A stretch of 64,000 nt of DNA from Viridibacterium silvisoli (GCF_036017035.1 NZ_JAYXHS010000003.1:558001-622000), one strand, 5' to 3'. Positions 37,338-45,985 are shown, counted from the first letter of the stretch. The notes: generated by a model not told the origin, from the sequence alone. Numbers and translations are program-made.

Positions 37338-38036
37338 ATGATCGACCTGCACTACTGGACCACCCCGAACGGCCACAAAATCACCCTCTTCCTCGAGGAG
37401 ACCGGCCTGCCCTATCGACTCTTTCCCGTCGCCATCGGCAAGGGCGAGCAGTTCAAGCCAGACTTCCTCAAGATCGCACCGAACAACCGCATTCCGGCCA
37501 TCGTCGATCACGCCCCTGCCGACGGTGACGCGCCACTCTCCATCTTCGAGTCCGGCGCGATCCTGCTCTACCTCGCCGACAAGACGAAGCAGCTCATCCC
37601 GCAAGACCTGCGCGGCCGCACGGAGACGATCCAATGGCTGTTCTGGCAAATGGGCGGCCTCGGCCCGATGGCCGGACAGAACCACCACTTCACGCAATAC
37701 AGCGAAGCGATTCCCTATGCGATCGAGCGCTATGTGAAAGAGACGGCGCGCCTCTATGCCGTGCTCAACAAGCGCCTTGCCGATCGCGAGTTTATCGCCG
37801 GCGACTACTCGATCGCCGATATCGCCAGCTACCCGTGGATCGTGCCGCACGAGAAGCAACGCCAGAATCTCGACGACTTCCCGAACCTGAAACGCTGGTT
37901 CGAAGCAATCAAGGCCCGGCCTGCGACGCTGCGTGCGTACGCCCGCGCTGAAGAAGTAAATCCCGGCAGCAAGCCCTCGGTGGATGAAGTCTCGAAGAAG
38001 ATTCTTTTCGGACAGGATGCGAGCACGGTGCGTTGA
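37338..38036 (+). CDS. YfcG-like GST, disulfide-bond oxidoreductase
   Basis: A 232-residue Nu-class GST. It aligns closely with E. coli YfcG: TTPNGHKITLFLEETGLPY, GEQFKPDFLKIAPNNRIPAIVD, FESGAILLYLADKT, QWLFWQMGGLGPMAGQNHHF, YSIADIA. YfcG-type enzymes reduce disulfides with two bound glutathiones; Thr and Asn in the TPNG segment are the active-site residues. A C-terminal tail of about 20 residues is extra. It belongs to the sigma-54-driven AprAB-like operon by 22-nt spacing, so a glutathione-linked sulfur intermediate is plausible (inference). Confidence 0.9.
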   Translation: MIDLHYWTTPNGHKITLFLEETGLPYRLFPVAIGKGEQFKPDFLKIAPNNRIPAIVDHAPADGDAPLSIFESGAILLYLADKTKQLIPQDLRGRTETIQWLFWQMGGLGPMAGQNHHFTQYSEAIPYAIERYVKETARLYAVLNKRLADREFIAGDYSIADIASYPWIVPHEKQRQNLDDFPNLKRWFEAIKARPATLRAYARAEEVNPGSKPSVDEVSKKILFGQDASTVR

Positions 38037-38169
38037 GCGCCATGCTCTGCAGGAGCCGGCCATGCAGGCAACTCGATGGCACTGAGCTTGATTGGACGTG
38101 CGCTGTCGCAGGCATGGCCAGCTCGTGCAGAACAGCCGGTGCAATGCGCTTCTCCAATTGCCACACCGC

Positions 38170-38493
38170 ATGAGCTCAGAGCACTCTCCTCCAGCAATCC
38201 GGACATTCGAACTCCACCGCCTGCTGGACGGGCTCATCTACGTCTTTCACCGGGTCCAGGCTGAATCCGGCGTGTCTCGCTTCGCACGCGAAGACAAGCC
38301 CGAGCTCTTCATCGAATACGACAGCCAGCTCGGCTGGGTCGCCCTCGATCCCGAGACCGGCACGGTGACGGGCAGGCCCTGGGACGATGAGCTGCGCCAC
38401 CAGCATCCCGATCATCCCGTCGAGTGCGAATGGATCAGCAAGAAGGGCGTGAAGTCTTACGTCTATGCGCTACGCCATGTTCGCCAGACATAG
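38170..38493 (+). CDS. Hypothetical protein, 107 residues
   Basis: I do not recognise it. A soluble, acidic protein with a helical-looking start (TFELHRLLDGLIYVFHRV) and beta segments (ELFIEYDSQLGWVALDP). It has no signal peptide or cysteines. It ends 6 nt before the HAD phosphatase start, so the two may be cotranscribed. The 38037-38169 gap upstream holds a weak REP-like inverted segment. Confidence 0.55.
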   Translation: MSSEHSPPAIRTFELHRLLDGLIYVFHRVQAESGVSRFAREDKPELFIEYDSQLGWVALDPETGTVTGRPWDDELRHQHPDHPVECEWISKKGVKSYVYALRHVRQT

Positions 38494-38499
38494 CCGCTG

Positions 38500-39198
38500 A
38501 TGTCCCATGCAGCGTCTCCCTCATCGCCAGCGCTCGAGGCAATCGGCTTCGACCTCGACGGCACGCTGCACGATCGCGAGACCTCGCTGCGCCTCTTCAT
38601 CGAAGCCCAGCACGAGCGCCTTGCGTTGGCACCGCATGTGCCGCTCGCCACGTGGCGCGAACGCTTCATCACGCTGGATGCGGGCGGCATGGTCTGGAAA
38701 GACCGGGTCTATCAAATCCTCACCACGGAATGGCTCTTGCCCCGCACCTGGCAGGAGCTGCTGGCCGACTATGAGGACAACTTCCATCTCTCCGCATGTC
38801 TCTTTGCGGATGCGCTCGAGACACTCTCCACGCTCCGGTCCCGCGGTCTGACCCTGGGACTGATCACCAATGGCCGGGCGCGCCTGCAAGGCTCGGTCAT
38901 CGAGGCGCTGGGCATCGCGGATTTCTTTTCGGCCATCCTGATCTCTGAGAGCGAGGGCGTTGCCAAACCTGATGCAGAGATCTTCAGGCGATTTCTCGCA
39001 CGCGTCTCCTGTCCGGCCGAGGCAGCGGCGTTTGTCGGTGACTCGCTGCGCGCCGATGCAGAGGGCGCGCGCAATGCCGGGTTGCTGGGCGTCTGGCTCA
39101 ATCGCGATGCGACTGCTGCTCATCCCGATGAGTCGCTTGCGATCGTAGGCTCGTTATCCAGCCTGCTGTCGCTTCACGGTCTGTCATCGTCGCCATGA
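38500..39198 (+). CDS. HAD-family hydrolase (YjjG-like)
   Basis: A 232-residue phosphatase with HAD motifs: I FDLDGTLHD, II LITNGRAR, III lysine in AKPDAEIF, IV FVGDSLRADAEGARNAG. The helical cap between motifs I and II is of the C1 type. The substrate is probably a small phosphate ester (nucleotide or sugar), unspecified. The start at 38500 has a poor SD; in-frame upstream options are absent. Confidence 0.87.
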   Translation: MSHAASPSSPALEAIGFDLDGTLHDRETSLRLFIEAQHERLALAPHVPLATWRERFITLDAGGMVWKDRVYQILTTEWLLPRTWQELLADYEDNFHLSACLFADALETLSTLRSRGLTLGLITNGRARLQGSVIEALGIADFFSAILISESEGVAKPDAEIFRRFLARVSCPAEAAAFVGDSLRADAEGARNAGLLGVWLNRDATAAHPDESLAIVGSLSSLLSLHGLSSSP

Positions 39199-39334
39199 AT
39201 GTCTTGTGCGCAAGGCTATCGGTTTCATCGGAATGCGCTGGTATCGACTCATTGCATACCTCGTTAAGATGCGAAGACGTTCTCATGCAAACGTCTGCGG
39301 CAACATACCGGACTTAACCGATAAGGCCTGAACC

Positions 39335-39769
39335 ATGCAGGTAAGCAACTTCACCCCCTACAGCGCCTTGATCGGCGGCCTGCTCATCGGCAGCGCCGCA
39401 AGCGTGCTGCTATGGCTCACGGGCCGCATTGCAGGCGTCAGCGGTGTCGTCTCGCGCCTGCTGCCCTGGTCTGCAAGCGAAGGGGCGTGGCGTCTGGCTT
39501 TCCTCTTCGGCCTCGTCGCGGGTGCTGCTGCGTACTATGCGTTTTGGGGTGGCGCGCCCCTCGCGCGTGCCACCTTCCCGGGATGGTTGCTGGCGCTGGG
39601 TGGTCTGCTGGTCGGCTTCGGCACTTCGCTGGCAGGTGGTTGCACGAGCGGGCATGGCGTCTGCGGTCTGGGCCGTCTCTCGTTGCGCTCGCTGGTGGCG
39701 ACGCTGGTGTTCCTCGGTATCGGTATCGTCACTGTTTTCGTCGTGCGTCACCTCGCGGGTATCCAGTGA
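39335..39769 (+). CDS. YeeE/YedE-type sulfur transport protein, N-terminal half
   Basis: A 144-residue membrane protein with four helices and the sulfur-transport motif GFGTSLAGGCTSGHGVCG. In split YeeE/YedE systems this half pairs with a second protein; here the next gene overlaps it (TGATG). The conserved Cys in GGCTSGH and GVCG are the expected sulfur-relay residues. Thiosulfate or sulfide-derived sulfur uptake is the family's role. No rhodanese or persulfide dioxygenase is immediately adjacent. Confidence 0.87.
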   Translation: MQVSNFTPYSALIGGLLIGSAASVLLWLTGRIAGVSGVVSRLLPWSASEGAWRLAFLFGLVAGAAAYYAFWGGAPLARATFPGWLLALGGLLVGFGTSLAGGCTSGHGVCGLGRLSLRSLVATLVFLGIGIVTVFVVRHLAGIQ

Positions 39770-40197
39770 TGATCGCCCGAGTACTTGCCGCGCTCGCTGC
39801 GGGCGCCCTGTTCGGTCTCGGCCTCGCCGCTGCGCAGATGACGCAGCCATCCAAGGTGCTGGGCTTTCTGGATTTCGCCGGCGCGTGGGACCCCAGCCTG
39901 CTGTTCGTGCTCGGTGGCGCCGTCACCGTCACGCTGGTGAGCTTCCGCTTCATCCTGCGACGCAAGGCACCGTTATTCGATGAGCATTTCCATCTATCGA
40001 CAAAGACGGCAATCGATCCGCAACTGCTGATCGGTTCCGCGCTCTTCGGCATTGGCTGGGGCATCAGCGGTTACTGCCCCAGCCCGGCGATCGCTGCGCT
40101 GGCAGCGCCGAACAGCGAGACCTGGATCTTCCTGCCCGCCATGCTGGTCGGCGCCGGCCTGCAGCGCTGGCTCGCCTCGTGGCGCAAGAAGGCATGA
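39769..40197 (+). CDS. YeeE/YedE-type sulfur transport protein, C-terminal half (DUF6691-like)
   Basis: A 142-residue partner with helices and the motif FGIGWGISGYCPSPAIAAL. MTQPSKVLGFLDFAGAWDPSL is typical of the second half (DUF6691). It overlaps the first half by one base. It is expected to form the channel together with 39335-39769. Confidence 0.85.
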   Translation: MIARVLAALAAGALFGLGLAAAQMTQPSKVLGFLDFAGAWDPSLLFVLGGAVTVTLVSFRFILRRKAPLFDEHFHLSTKTAIDPQLLIGSALFGIGWGISGYCPSPAIAALAAPNSETWIFLPAMLVGAGLQRWLASWRKKA

Positions 40198-40231
40198 AAC
40201 TCCCACACACAACGACATAGCAAAGGACCTC

Positions 40232-41077
40232 ATGGGCGGCCTCTATCTTGGCGATCTCGACTTCGCGCCAGTCGATCTGGATGCTTATTTCGCGCGCATC
40301 GGCTACACCGGTTCGCGCACGGCGACACTCGCCACGCTGCAAGCCTTGCACCGCCTGCACCCGGCCTCCATTCCTTTCGAGACGCTGGACGTGTTCGCGC
40401 GCGAGGCGATTCACATGAATGCCGAAGCGCTCGATGCCAAGCTGATCCACGCGGGGCGCGGTGGGTATTGTTTCGAGCAGAACACGCTGTTCCTGCGCGT
40501 ACTGCGCACGCTGGACTTCAAGGTGGAGCCGCTGATTGCGCGCTCGCGCTGGGCACGGTCGCGGGATCGGGGCATGGTGCGCACCCACATGGCGCTGCGC
40601 GTGCGCCTCGATGGCGTCGACTGGCTCGCCGATGTCGGCTTCGGTGCCTGCATGCTGACGACACCGCTACGCATGGATGTGCACGAAGCCCAGGCCACCC
40701 ATCACGAAGCTGCGCGCCTCGTACCGATAGACGGTGAACTGCGGCTCGAGTACCAGATATCCGGGGAGTGGTTGCCGATCTACGATCTGGTGGTGCCCGC
40801 AGCAACACCTGCCGACCTGCTGGCCGCCAACTGGCTGATCTCGACGCACCCCGATTCGGGCTTTCACCAGAATCTTGTCGTGACCCGCACACGCGACGCG
40901 ATACGCCACGTGTTGGTGAATGCGCAGTTGACGATCCGCCATGCGGATGGGCAGGTCGAGCGACGCGAACTCGATGCGGACGCCATCGCGGTCAGCCTGC
41001 TCGATGACTTCGGCATTTCACTGCGTGGCGACTGGTCGGCGCTGCTGAAGGAAGCTGCGGCCAGACCCAAACCCTGA
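40232..41077 (+). CDS. Arylamine N-acetyltransferase (NAT)
   Basis: A 281-residue NAT. The catalytic triad is visible: Cys in RGGYCFEQN, His in MVRTHMALRV, Asp in WLADVGFGACM. The three-domain length matches the family (about 275-285). AAAGGA lies before the ATG at 40232. It acetylates arylamines or hydrazines from acetyl-CoA. It sits 34 nt after the YeeE pair; a functional link is not evident. Confidence 0.9.
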   Translation: MGGLYLGDLDFAPVDLDAYFARIGYTGSRTATLATLQALHRLHPASIPFETLDVFAREAIHMNAEALDAKLIHAGRGGYCFEQNTLFLRVLRTLDFKVEPLIARSRWARSRDRGMVRTHMALRVRLDGVDWLADVGFGACMLTTPLRMDVHEAQATHHEAARLVPIDGELRLEYQISGEWLPIYDLVVPAATPADLLAANWLISTHPDSGFHQNLVVTRTRDAIRHVLVNAQLTIRHADGQVERRELDADAIAVSLLDDFGISLRGDWSALLKEAAARPKP

Positions 41078-41132
41078 GAGCCTGCTCACGCTCTCTGCAT
41101 CCACAGACGCTTGAGGGCGTCATCACTGGCGA

Positions 41133-41291
41133 TGTAGGAGCGGGCCACGCCCGCGACCACGCAGGAAGCTCCACAGCACTGGCCGGTATTGGACGCATGA
41201 TGTGGCGGGCATGGCCCGCTCCTACCAGAAGCGCGAGGCGTATCCACTTCTGAACATCCGGCGCAATGCGCTTCGCTAACTGACGCCCTAC
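41133..41291. repeat. Two REP-type repeats
   Basis: GTAGGAGCGGGCCACGCCCGCGA (about 41133) mirrored by TCGGGCATGGCCCGCTCCTAC-like sequence (to about 41216), then CATCCGGCGCAATGCGCTTCG with GACGCCCTAC (41243-41291), related to the repeat at 34376. Confidence 0.7.
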
Positions 41292-41296
41292 AAAAA

Positions 41297-41322
41297 AATG
41301 GCGAGCCAGGCTCGCCATTTTT
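41297..41322. terminator. Rho-independent terminator, bidirectional form
   Basis: Stem ATGGCGAGCC / GGCTCGCCAT flanked by A and T runs on both sides, 11 nt after the stop of the leftward haloperoxidase-like gene; it can also end NAT transcripts. Confidence 0.85.
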
Positions 41323-41332
41323 CATTCCCCGA

Positions 41333-43144
41333 TCAGATCGTCACCTTGCTACCGTCAAAGCGGGTGAAGCTGAAGCCCGCGAAGTCTTCGCGGAAGGTGT
41401 AGCGCTCATCGCGTAGCAGACTCAGCGCGAGTTCTTCTGCCTGCGGCAGCGAAGCTCCCGCGTCCGAGCGGAAGTGGATGCCGCCGAAGTTGCGGCCCCA
41501 CCCCAGATTCGCCGCCAGCTTGTTGAGCTCGCCACCCACGGTGAGCGGTGGCCCGACATAGGCAATCAGCTTCGTCGGATCATTCGGGTCCGGTTGCACC
41601 GGGTCGGGAATCACGAAGCTCTCGTCGAAGAATGCCTTGAGCAGGGTCGCGTGGATGGCCGCAGCTGACGAGGCGCCGCCTGGATACGAGCTGTGATACG
41701 GCGCGCCATCAGGATAGGCGTGCGACAGCAGATGCACGCCGTATTTCGCATGGCTGCGCGACAGCGCATCCGACTTGAGGAAGTCATCGTGCAGCGGAAT
41801 GTCGCTCACCCCTTTCGCCAGGCGCTGATGGGCGAGATTGGAGATGGCTTCCGGCCGCGGCACGCGGTGCACGAACCACTTCTGCCAGTAGTTGGCGCGG
41901 ATCTCGCGCGTCGTCGCCAGCGGAATCAGCGACTGCACGAAAGGTGCGCCGAAACTCGCGTTGGCACCTTGCGTGACCTTGTATTTCAGATAGGGATTGC
42001 TGGCCGCCAGCGGCGCACCGATGCCACCCACCACAAGCGGATCATTGCTACGCGCCGTGGAGAGAATCTGCGAGGCCGCCCAGAAACCCGGCGCACCACC
42101 GCGTGAGTATTCAGCGAGGTCGCGACCGGTGGACAGGTAGCGCGGCTTCGCATCCAGCCGCACGACACGCTTGTGTGCCTGGCCACTGATATTGCCGAGC
42201 AGCTCCTCCGGATTGAGCAGGAAGTCATTGCCCGGCAGTTGCGCGCGGATGGTGCCGGAGATGGATTGCAGGCCATACGGCACGTCGCGCAGCAGGAACT
42301 GCGAGATGTAGGGTCCGACCAGCACGCCCACCGGCGCCACGCTCTTCGCCTTGCGACCACTCGGGTCCGACGGATCGACATAGCGCGCGGTGCCGCGGAA
42401 CAGCAGCGCAGGCGTCACCTTGCCCTCTGCATTGCGCGGCCCCTGATAGCCCGGCAGGCGCGACAGCTCGGCCGCTGCCGCACGTACCAACTCGTTGCGC
42501 GTATCGTCGCGATACTCGCTGAACGGCACATCGCGCAGCAGGCTCTGCCAGTAGATCTCGACCGCCTCGGCGGCCTTCTCCTGGCTGGCAAGTGCGGGCG
42601 CTGGCGGAATGGCGATCTGGTTCGGGCCGAGCCCGGTGAGGTTCAACGACAGCGTACCGATGGGGTTCACCAGCTTGCGCGTGCCGCCCAGTGTGACCTT
42701 CTCGAAGTCCGCCGGCAGCCCCGTCGCCAGCGCAGCCTTCAACTCGCCCCAGGCCTTCAGATCGACCTCGCCGCGCGCGTTGTGCGGCAGGCCGCGCGTA
42801 TCGCTACCGATCTTGTTGGCATAGCGCTCTTCGTCACCGTTGTTCTGATGGTTAGGGATGGCCTGATCGTAGTTGGCCTTGGCGCGGTCGACGCGCACAC
42901 GCAGCGTCTCGCGACGCAGTTGCTGGTTCAGGTCGCCACCGCGCTCGTTCAACACGCGCAGATCCGGCACGCCGGCATCGCTCTGCGCTTGTGCTGCACC
43001 GCCGGCCAGCAATGCTCCGCTCAATGCGCCGGCCTTGCCGAAGAATGCGCGTCGTCCACTTGCAGTCCCCTGCTGAATGGTCTCGCCGGCAGGAACAGCC
43101 GGCACCGTATCTGGACGCACTTCCAAGTCCTGCTGTTTCGTCAT
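41333..43144 (-). CDS. Vanadium haloperoxidase-like protein lacking the catalytic His
   Basis: A 603-residue protein with a Tat signal (SGRRAFFGKAG, then GAAQAQ). The haloperoxidase/PAP2 fold is clear: vanadate-binding KWFVHRVPRPEA (K and R of motif 1) and GRNFGGIHFRSDAG (R and His of motif 3). Motif 2, normally P-[SA]-G-H-A, reads YPGGASSAAA (codons 41672-41683): the acid-base His is absent, either replaced or deleted. Halide oxidation should therefore be lost or changed. SD AAGGAG before the ATG at 43144. It is monocistronic with a terminator and diverges from the rhodanese. Confidence 0.85.
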   Translation of the reverse strand: MTKQQDLEVRPDTVPAVPAGETIQQGTASGRRAFFGKAGALSGALLAGGAAQAQSDAGVPDLRVLNERGGDLNQQLRRETLRVRVDRAKANYDQAIPNHQNNGDEERYANKIGSDTRGLPHNARGEVDLKAWGELKAALATGLPADFEKVTLGGTRKLVNPIGTLSLNLTGLGPNQIAIPPAPALASQEKAAEAVEIYWQSLLRDVPFSEYRDDTRNELVRAAAAELSRLPGYQGPRNAEGKVTPALLFRGTARYVDPSDPSGRKAKSVAPVGVLVGPYISQFLLRDVPYGLQSISGTIRAQLPGNDFLLNPEELLGNISGQAHKRVVRLDAKPRYLSTGRDLAEYSRGGAPGFWAASQILSTARSNDPLVVGGIGAPLAASNPYLKYKVTQGANASFGAPFVQSLIPLATTREIRANYWQKWFVHRVPRPEAISNLAHQRLAKGVSDIPLHDDFLKSDALSRSHAKYGVHLLSHAYPDGAPYHSSYPGGASSAAAIHATLLKAFFDESFVIPDPVQPDPNDPTKLIAYVGPPLTVGGELNKLAANLGWGRNFGGIHFRSDAGASLPQAEELALSLLRDERYTFREDFAGFSFTRFDGSKVTI

Positions 43145-43331
43145 GTTTGCTCCTTGCATTATGGGCATCGCGAAGCCCGGCACACCACGCGCCGGATCGC
43201 GGCAGGACGACAACGCAAGGGCTGTTCCACGCAGGCCATTTGCATAAGCTTGGCTGCCTGAGTGCAATAGCATGGGCACAAGGCCTTTGAAGTGCTGCCT
43301 TGCGCGCAACGCGTCGACATGTGCTCACCGA

Positions 43332-43349
43332 ACTGCTGCGCTTGCAGCA
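43332..43349. promoter_or_regulatory. Inverted repeat CTGCTG-N6-CAGCAG, copy 1
   Basis: CTGCTG-CGCTTG-CAGCAG; possible operator. Copy 2 lies 88 nt to the right with the same arms and spacer length. Confidence 0.4.
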
Positions 43350-43419
43350 GGCCTGCGCCTGAAGACCGCACGTGGAGCGCACATCAAATCTGTCGGGATT
43401 CAAGCGCGATGAACAGGCA

Positions 43420-43437
43420 CTGCTGTCCATGCAGCAG
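43420..43437. promoter_or_regulatory. Inverted repeat CTGCTG-N6-CAGCAG, copy 2
   Basis: CTGCTG-TCCATG-CAGCAG, about 190 nt before the rhodanese ATG. Confidence 0.4.
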
Positions 43438-43629
43438 ACAGGCTGCGCACGAACCGACAGACAAAAGGACAAGCCGAGAGGCTTGCGTGAAATGGCGGAT
43501 GCGCCGGCGCAAACCTCCGATGGAGGAGCCGGCTTGTAGCTGCATCTGCAATGCAATTCATTTCTTATTCGTTCTGCTACCCGGGGAGTTCTCTACAGAA
43601 TGACTTGTCATTTCACGGAGGATTCATTC

Positions 43630-44595
43630 ATGCCACTGCATTACCCTCGTGCTGCAAGCGCACGCAAGTTCGGTCGTTTCCTGGCGACCCGTTTCCTGAT
43701 CGCCGCCGCTGCGCTGCTGGGGGCTTCGGCCGCATTCGCGCAGGCCTCTGAGTTCCTCGTCAGCACCGACTGGCTGGAGAAAAACATCAACGACCCGAAG
43801 CTGCGCATCATCGAGGTGAGCGTGACGCCGGGCGTGTTCGAGCGCGGCCACATTCCCGGTGCATACAACGTCGCCTGGCACACGGATCTGGTCGACCCGG
43901 TGCGCCGCGATATCGCTACACCGCAGAACTTCGAGAAACTGTTGCGTCAGGCCGGCGTGTCGGATGGCAATACCATCGTGCTCTACGGTGACAACAACAA
44001 CTGGTTCGCCGCCTGGGGTGCATGGGTCTTCGACATCTACAACGTGAAGAACGTGAAACTGCTCGATGGCGGGCGCAAGAAGTGGGAGGCAGAGAACCGT
44101 CCGCTGGCAGCCGTAGCACGTACGCCCGTAGCCGGCACCATCCGCATCGGCGCGACCAACAATGCCCTGCGCGCGCGCCTGCCCGATGTGGTGGCTGCGG
44201 CAGAGAAGAAGAGCAATGCAGTCCTCGTCGACATCCGCTCTGCCGATGAGTACAGCGGCAAGGTCTTCGCGCCCGCCGGCGTGCAGGAACTGTCCGTGCG
44301 TGCCGGCCATGTCCCCGGAGCGGCCAACGTCCCCTGGGGCCAGGCTGTCGCAGCCGACGGCACGTTCAAGTCGGTAGACGAGCTGCGCAAGCTCTACGCT
44401 GCAGCCGGTGTCGATGGCAGCAAGCCGGTGATTACCTACTGCCGCATCGGCGAGCGCTCCAGCCACACCTGGTTCGCGCTGAAGAAACTGCTCGGCTATG
44501 ACGTCCGCAACTACGACGGTTCCTGGACGGAGTACGGCAACGCCGTCGGCGTGCCGGTCGTCAATCTCGCCGGTACGGTGTGGGGCGGCAAGTAA
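43630..44595 (+). CDS. Periplasmic sulfurtransferase, two rhodanese domains
   Basis: A 321-residue protein with a signal peptide (ending AAFAQ). The N-terminal rhodanese domain is inactive: its active loop reads LYGDNNNWFA without Cys. The C-terminal domain has the catalytic Cys in TYCRIGERSSHTW, the loop of thiosulfate:cyanide sulfurtransferases, rather than the CG(S/T)GVT of mercaptopyruvate enzymes. GGAGG precedes the ATG at 43630. It probably handles thiosulfate in the periplasm, next to the YeeE/YedE transporter gene 138 nt downstream, though a terminator separates them. Confidence 0.9.
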   Translation: MPLHYPRAASARKFGRFLATRFLIAAAALLGASAAFAQASEFLVSTDWLEKNINDPKLRIIEVSVTPGVFERGHIPGAYNVAWHTDLVDPVRRDIATPQNFEKLLRQAGVSDGNTIVLYGDNNNWFAAWGAWVFDIYNVKNVKLLDGGRKKWEAENRPLAAVARTPVAGTIRIGATNNALRARLPDVVAAAEKKSNAVLVDIRSADEYSGKVFAPAGVQELSVRAGHVPGAANVPWGQAVAADGTFKSVDELRKLYAAAGVDGSKPVITYCRIGERSSHTWFALKKLLGYDVRNYDGSWTEYGNAVGVPVVNLAGTVWGGK

Positions 44596-44667
44596 GCCGA
44601 GAGGCGGTTCGCGACCTTCCGGAGCCCGTGCTTTTCCGACCTGCGGATTCATGGGCTCTCAAAGGCA

Positions 44668-44695
44668 ATGGGGCGCACAGTGCGCCCTTTTTTTC
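44668..44695 (+). terminator. Rho-independent terminator
   Basis: GGGCGCA-CAG-TGCGCCC stem-loop followed by seven T, after the rhodanese gene. Confidence 0.9.
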
Positions 44696-44732
44696 CTGCA
44701 TGTGTTCGCCTCAGCTCATTGAGCCAGCCACC

Positions 44733-45917
44733 ATGTCTGCACTACCCGACTCATCGCTCCCCGTTGCCACGCTTCCCCCGCTCAAGCGCCTGCTGCCTGC
44801 CGTGCTCGTGCTGGCACTTGCCATCGCCCTGAGCGCCTGGCTAGGCGGCCTGGAGAACCAGCGCGACCTCGCGCTCTCCTCCCTGCTCGGCATCGCGTTC
44901 GGCGTGCTGCTGCAGCGCGCGCGTTTCTGTTTCTTCTGCGTGACGCGCGACTTCCTCGACCAGCGTGACGCACGCGGACTGCTCGGCATCATCGCCGCGC
45001 TGGTCGTCGGCACGCTGGGCTATCACCTCGTCTTCGGCGCCTTCCTGCCGGTGCCGGCACCAGGGCGCCTGCCACCGGAGGCACACGTCGGCCCATTGAG
45101 CTGGGTACTCGCCGCAGGCGCGTTCAGCTTCGGCGCGGGCATGTCACTTTCCGGCTCATGCATCAGTGCACATCTCTATCGCCTCGGAGAAGGCTCGCTG
45201 GCCTCGCCCGTAGCCCTGCTCGGCGCAGGCATCGGCTTCATCCTTGGCTTCGCCAGCTGGAACACGCTTTACCTCGCCACCATCCAGGAGGCTCCCGTGG
45301 TGTGGCTGCCCAATCTGCTCGGCTACGGTGGCTCAGTCGCGCTGCAGCTCGCCTTGCTCGGCGGCCTCGCACTGTGGCTGGCGCATGCGCATCGTCCGCA
45401 GGCGCAGGCAGCGCCCCTGGTCTGGTGGCAACGGCGCTGGCCCGCCTATGTCGGCGGCATCCTGATCGGTACGCTGGCCGCGCTTTCCTACCTGCGTGTC
45501 GGCCCCCTCGGCGTCACCGCCGAGCTGGGCAGCATTGCCCGCACGGCGGCCAATACACAAGGCTGGCTGCCCGAGCGACTGGAGGGGCTGGACACCTTCA
45601 GCGGCTGCGCGACCGTCATCAAGGAAACACTGTGGTCGAAGAACGGCGCCTTCGTCGTCAGCCTCGTGCTCGGCGCTTTTGCATCGGCCCTTCTGGCCGG
45701 CGAATTCAAGCCCGTGAAGCCCGGTCTCGGCGCACTCGCACGCAACCTGTTCGGTGGCGTGCTGATGGGCTGGGGCGCCATGCTCGCCCTCGGCTGCACG
45801 GTGGGCACCCTGCTTTCCGGCATCATGGCCGGTGCAGTATCGGGCTGGGTGTTCGCGCTCTCCGCGCTGGCAGGCCTGTGGCTGGGCTGGCGCCTGCGGC
45901 AGCGCTGGGGGCGCTGA
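44733..45917 (+). CDS. YeeE/YedE family sulfur (thiosulfate) transporter, full length
   Basis: A 394-residue inner-membrane protein with about ten or more helices. The family cysteine motifs are present: RARFCFFCVTRDF, MSLSGSCISAHLYRLGEGS, FSGCATVIKET, LALGCTVGTLLSG. Full-length members such as TsuA import thiosulfate. Upstream lies a periplasmic rhodanese of thiosulfate type, so together they suggest thiosulfate use (inference). The ATG at 44733 was chosen; an earlier frame start at 44580 would overlap the rhodanese end. Confidence 0.9.
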   Translation: MSALPDSSLPVATLPPLKRLLPAVLVLALAIALSAWLGGLENQRDLALSSLLGIAFGVLLQRARFCFFCVTRDFLDQRDARGLLGIIAALVVGTLGYHLVFGAFLPVPAPGRLPPEAHVGPLSWVLAAGAFSFGAGMSLSGSCISAHLYRLGEGSLASPVALLGAGIGFILGFASWNTLYLATIQEAPVVWLPNLLGYGGSVALQLALLGGLALWLAHAHRPQAQAAPLVWWQRRWPAYVGGILIGTLAALSYLRVGPLGVTAELGSIARTAANTQGWLPERLEGLDTFSGCATVIKETLWSKNGAFVVSLVLGAFASALLAGEFKPVKPGLGALARNLFGGVLMGWGAMLALGCTVGTLLSGIMAGAVSGWVFALSALAGLWLGWRLRQRWGR

Positions 45918-45985
45918 CGCAGGCGCCTCTTTCCTGGTTTGGCGGGCGGCTGCAGAATGCTGTTCCAGCCTCTGTCGCGAATACC

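Larger units (their letters stand above)
43145..43629. other. Divergent intergenic region with two CTGCTG-N6-CAGCAG repeats
   Basis: A 485-nt gap between the haloperoxidase-like gene and the rhodanese. No gene is visible. It carries two perfect inverted repeats of the same form, CTGCTG-N6-CAGCAG, at 43332-43349 and 43420-43437, with different spacers. No sigma-54 element with correct spacing was found. Confidence 0.5.
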
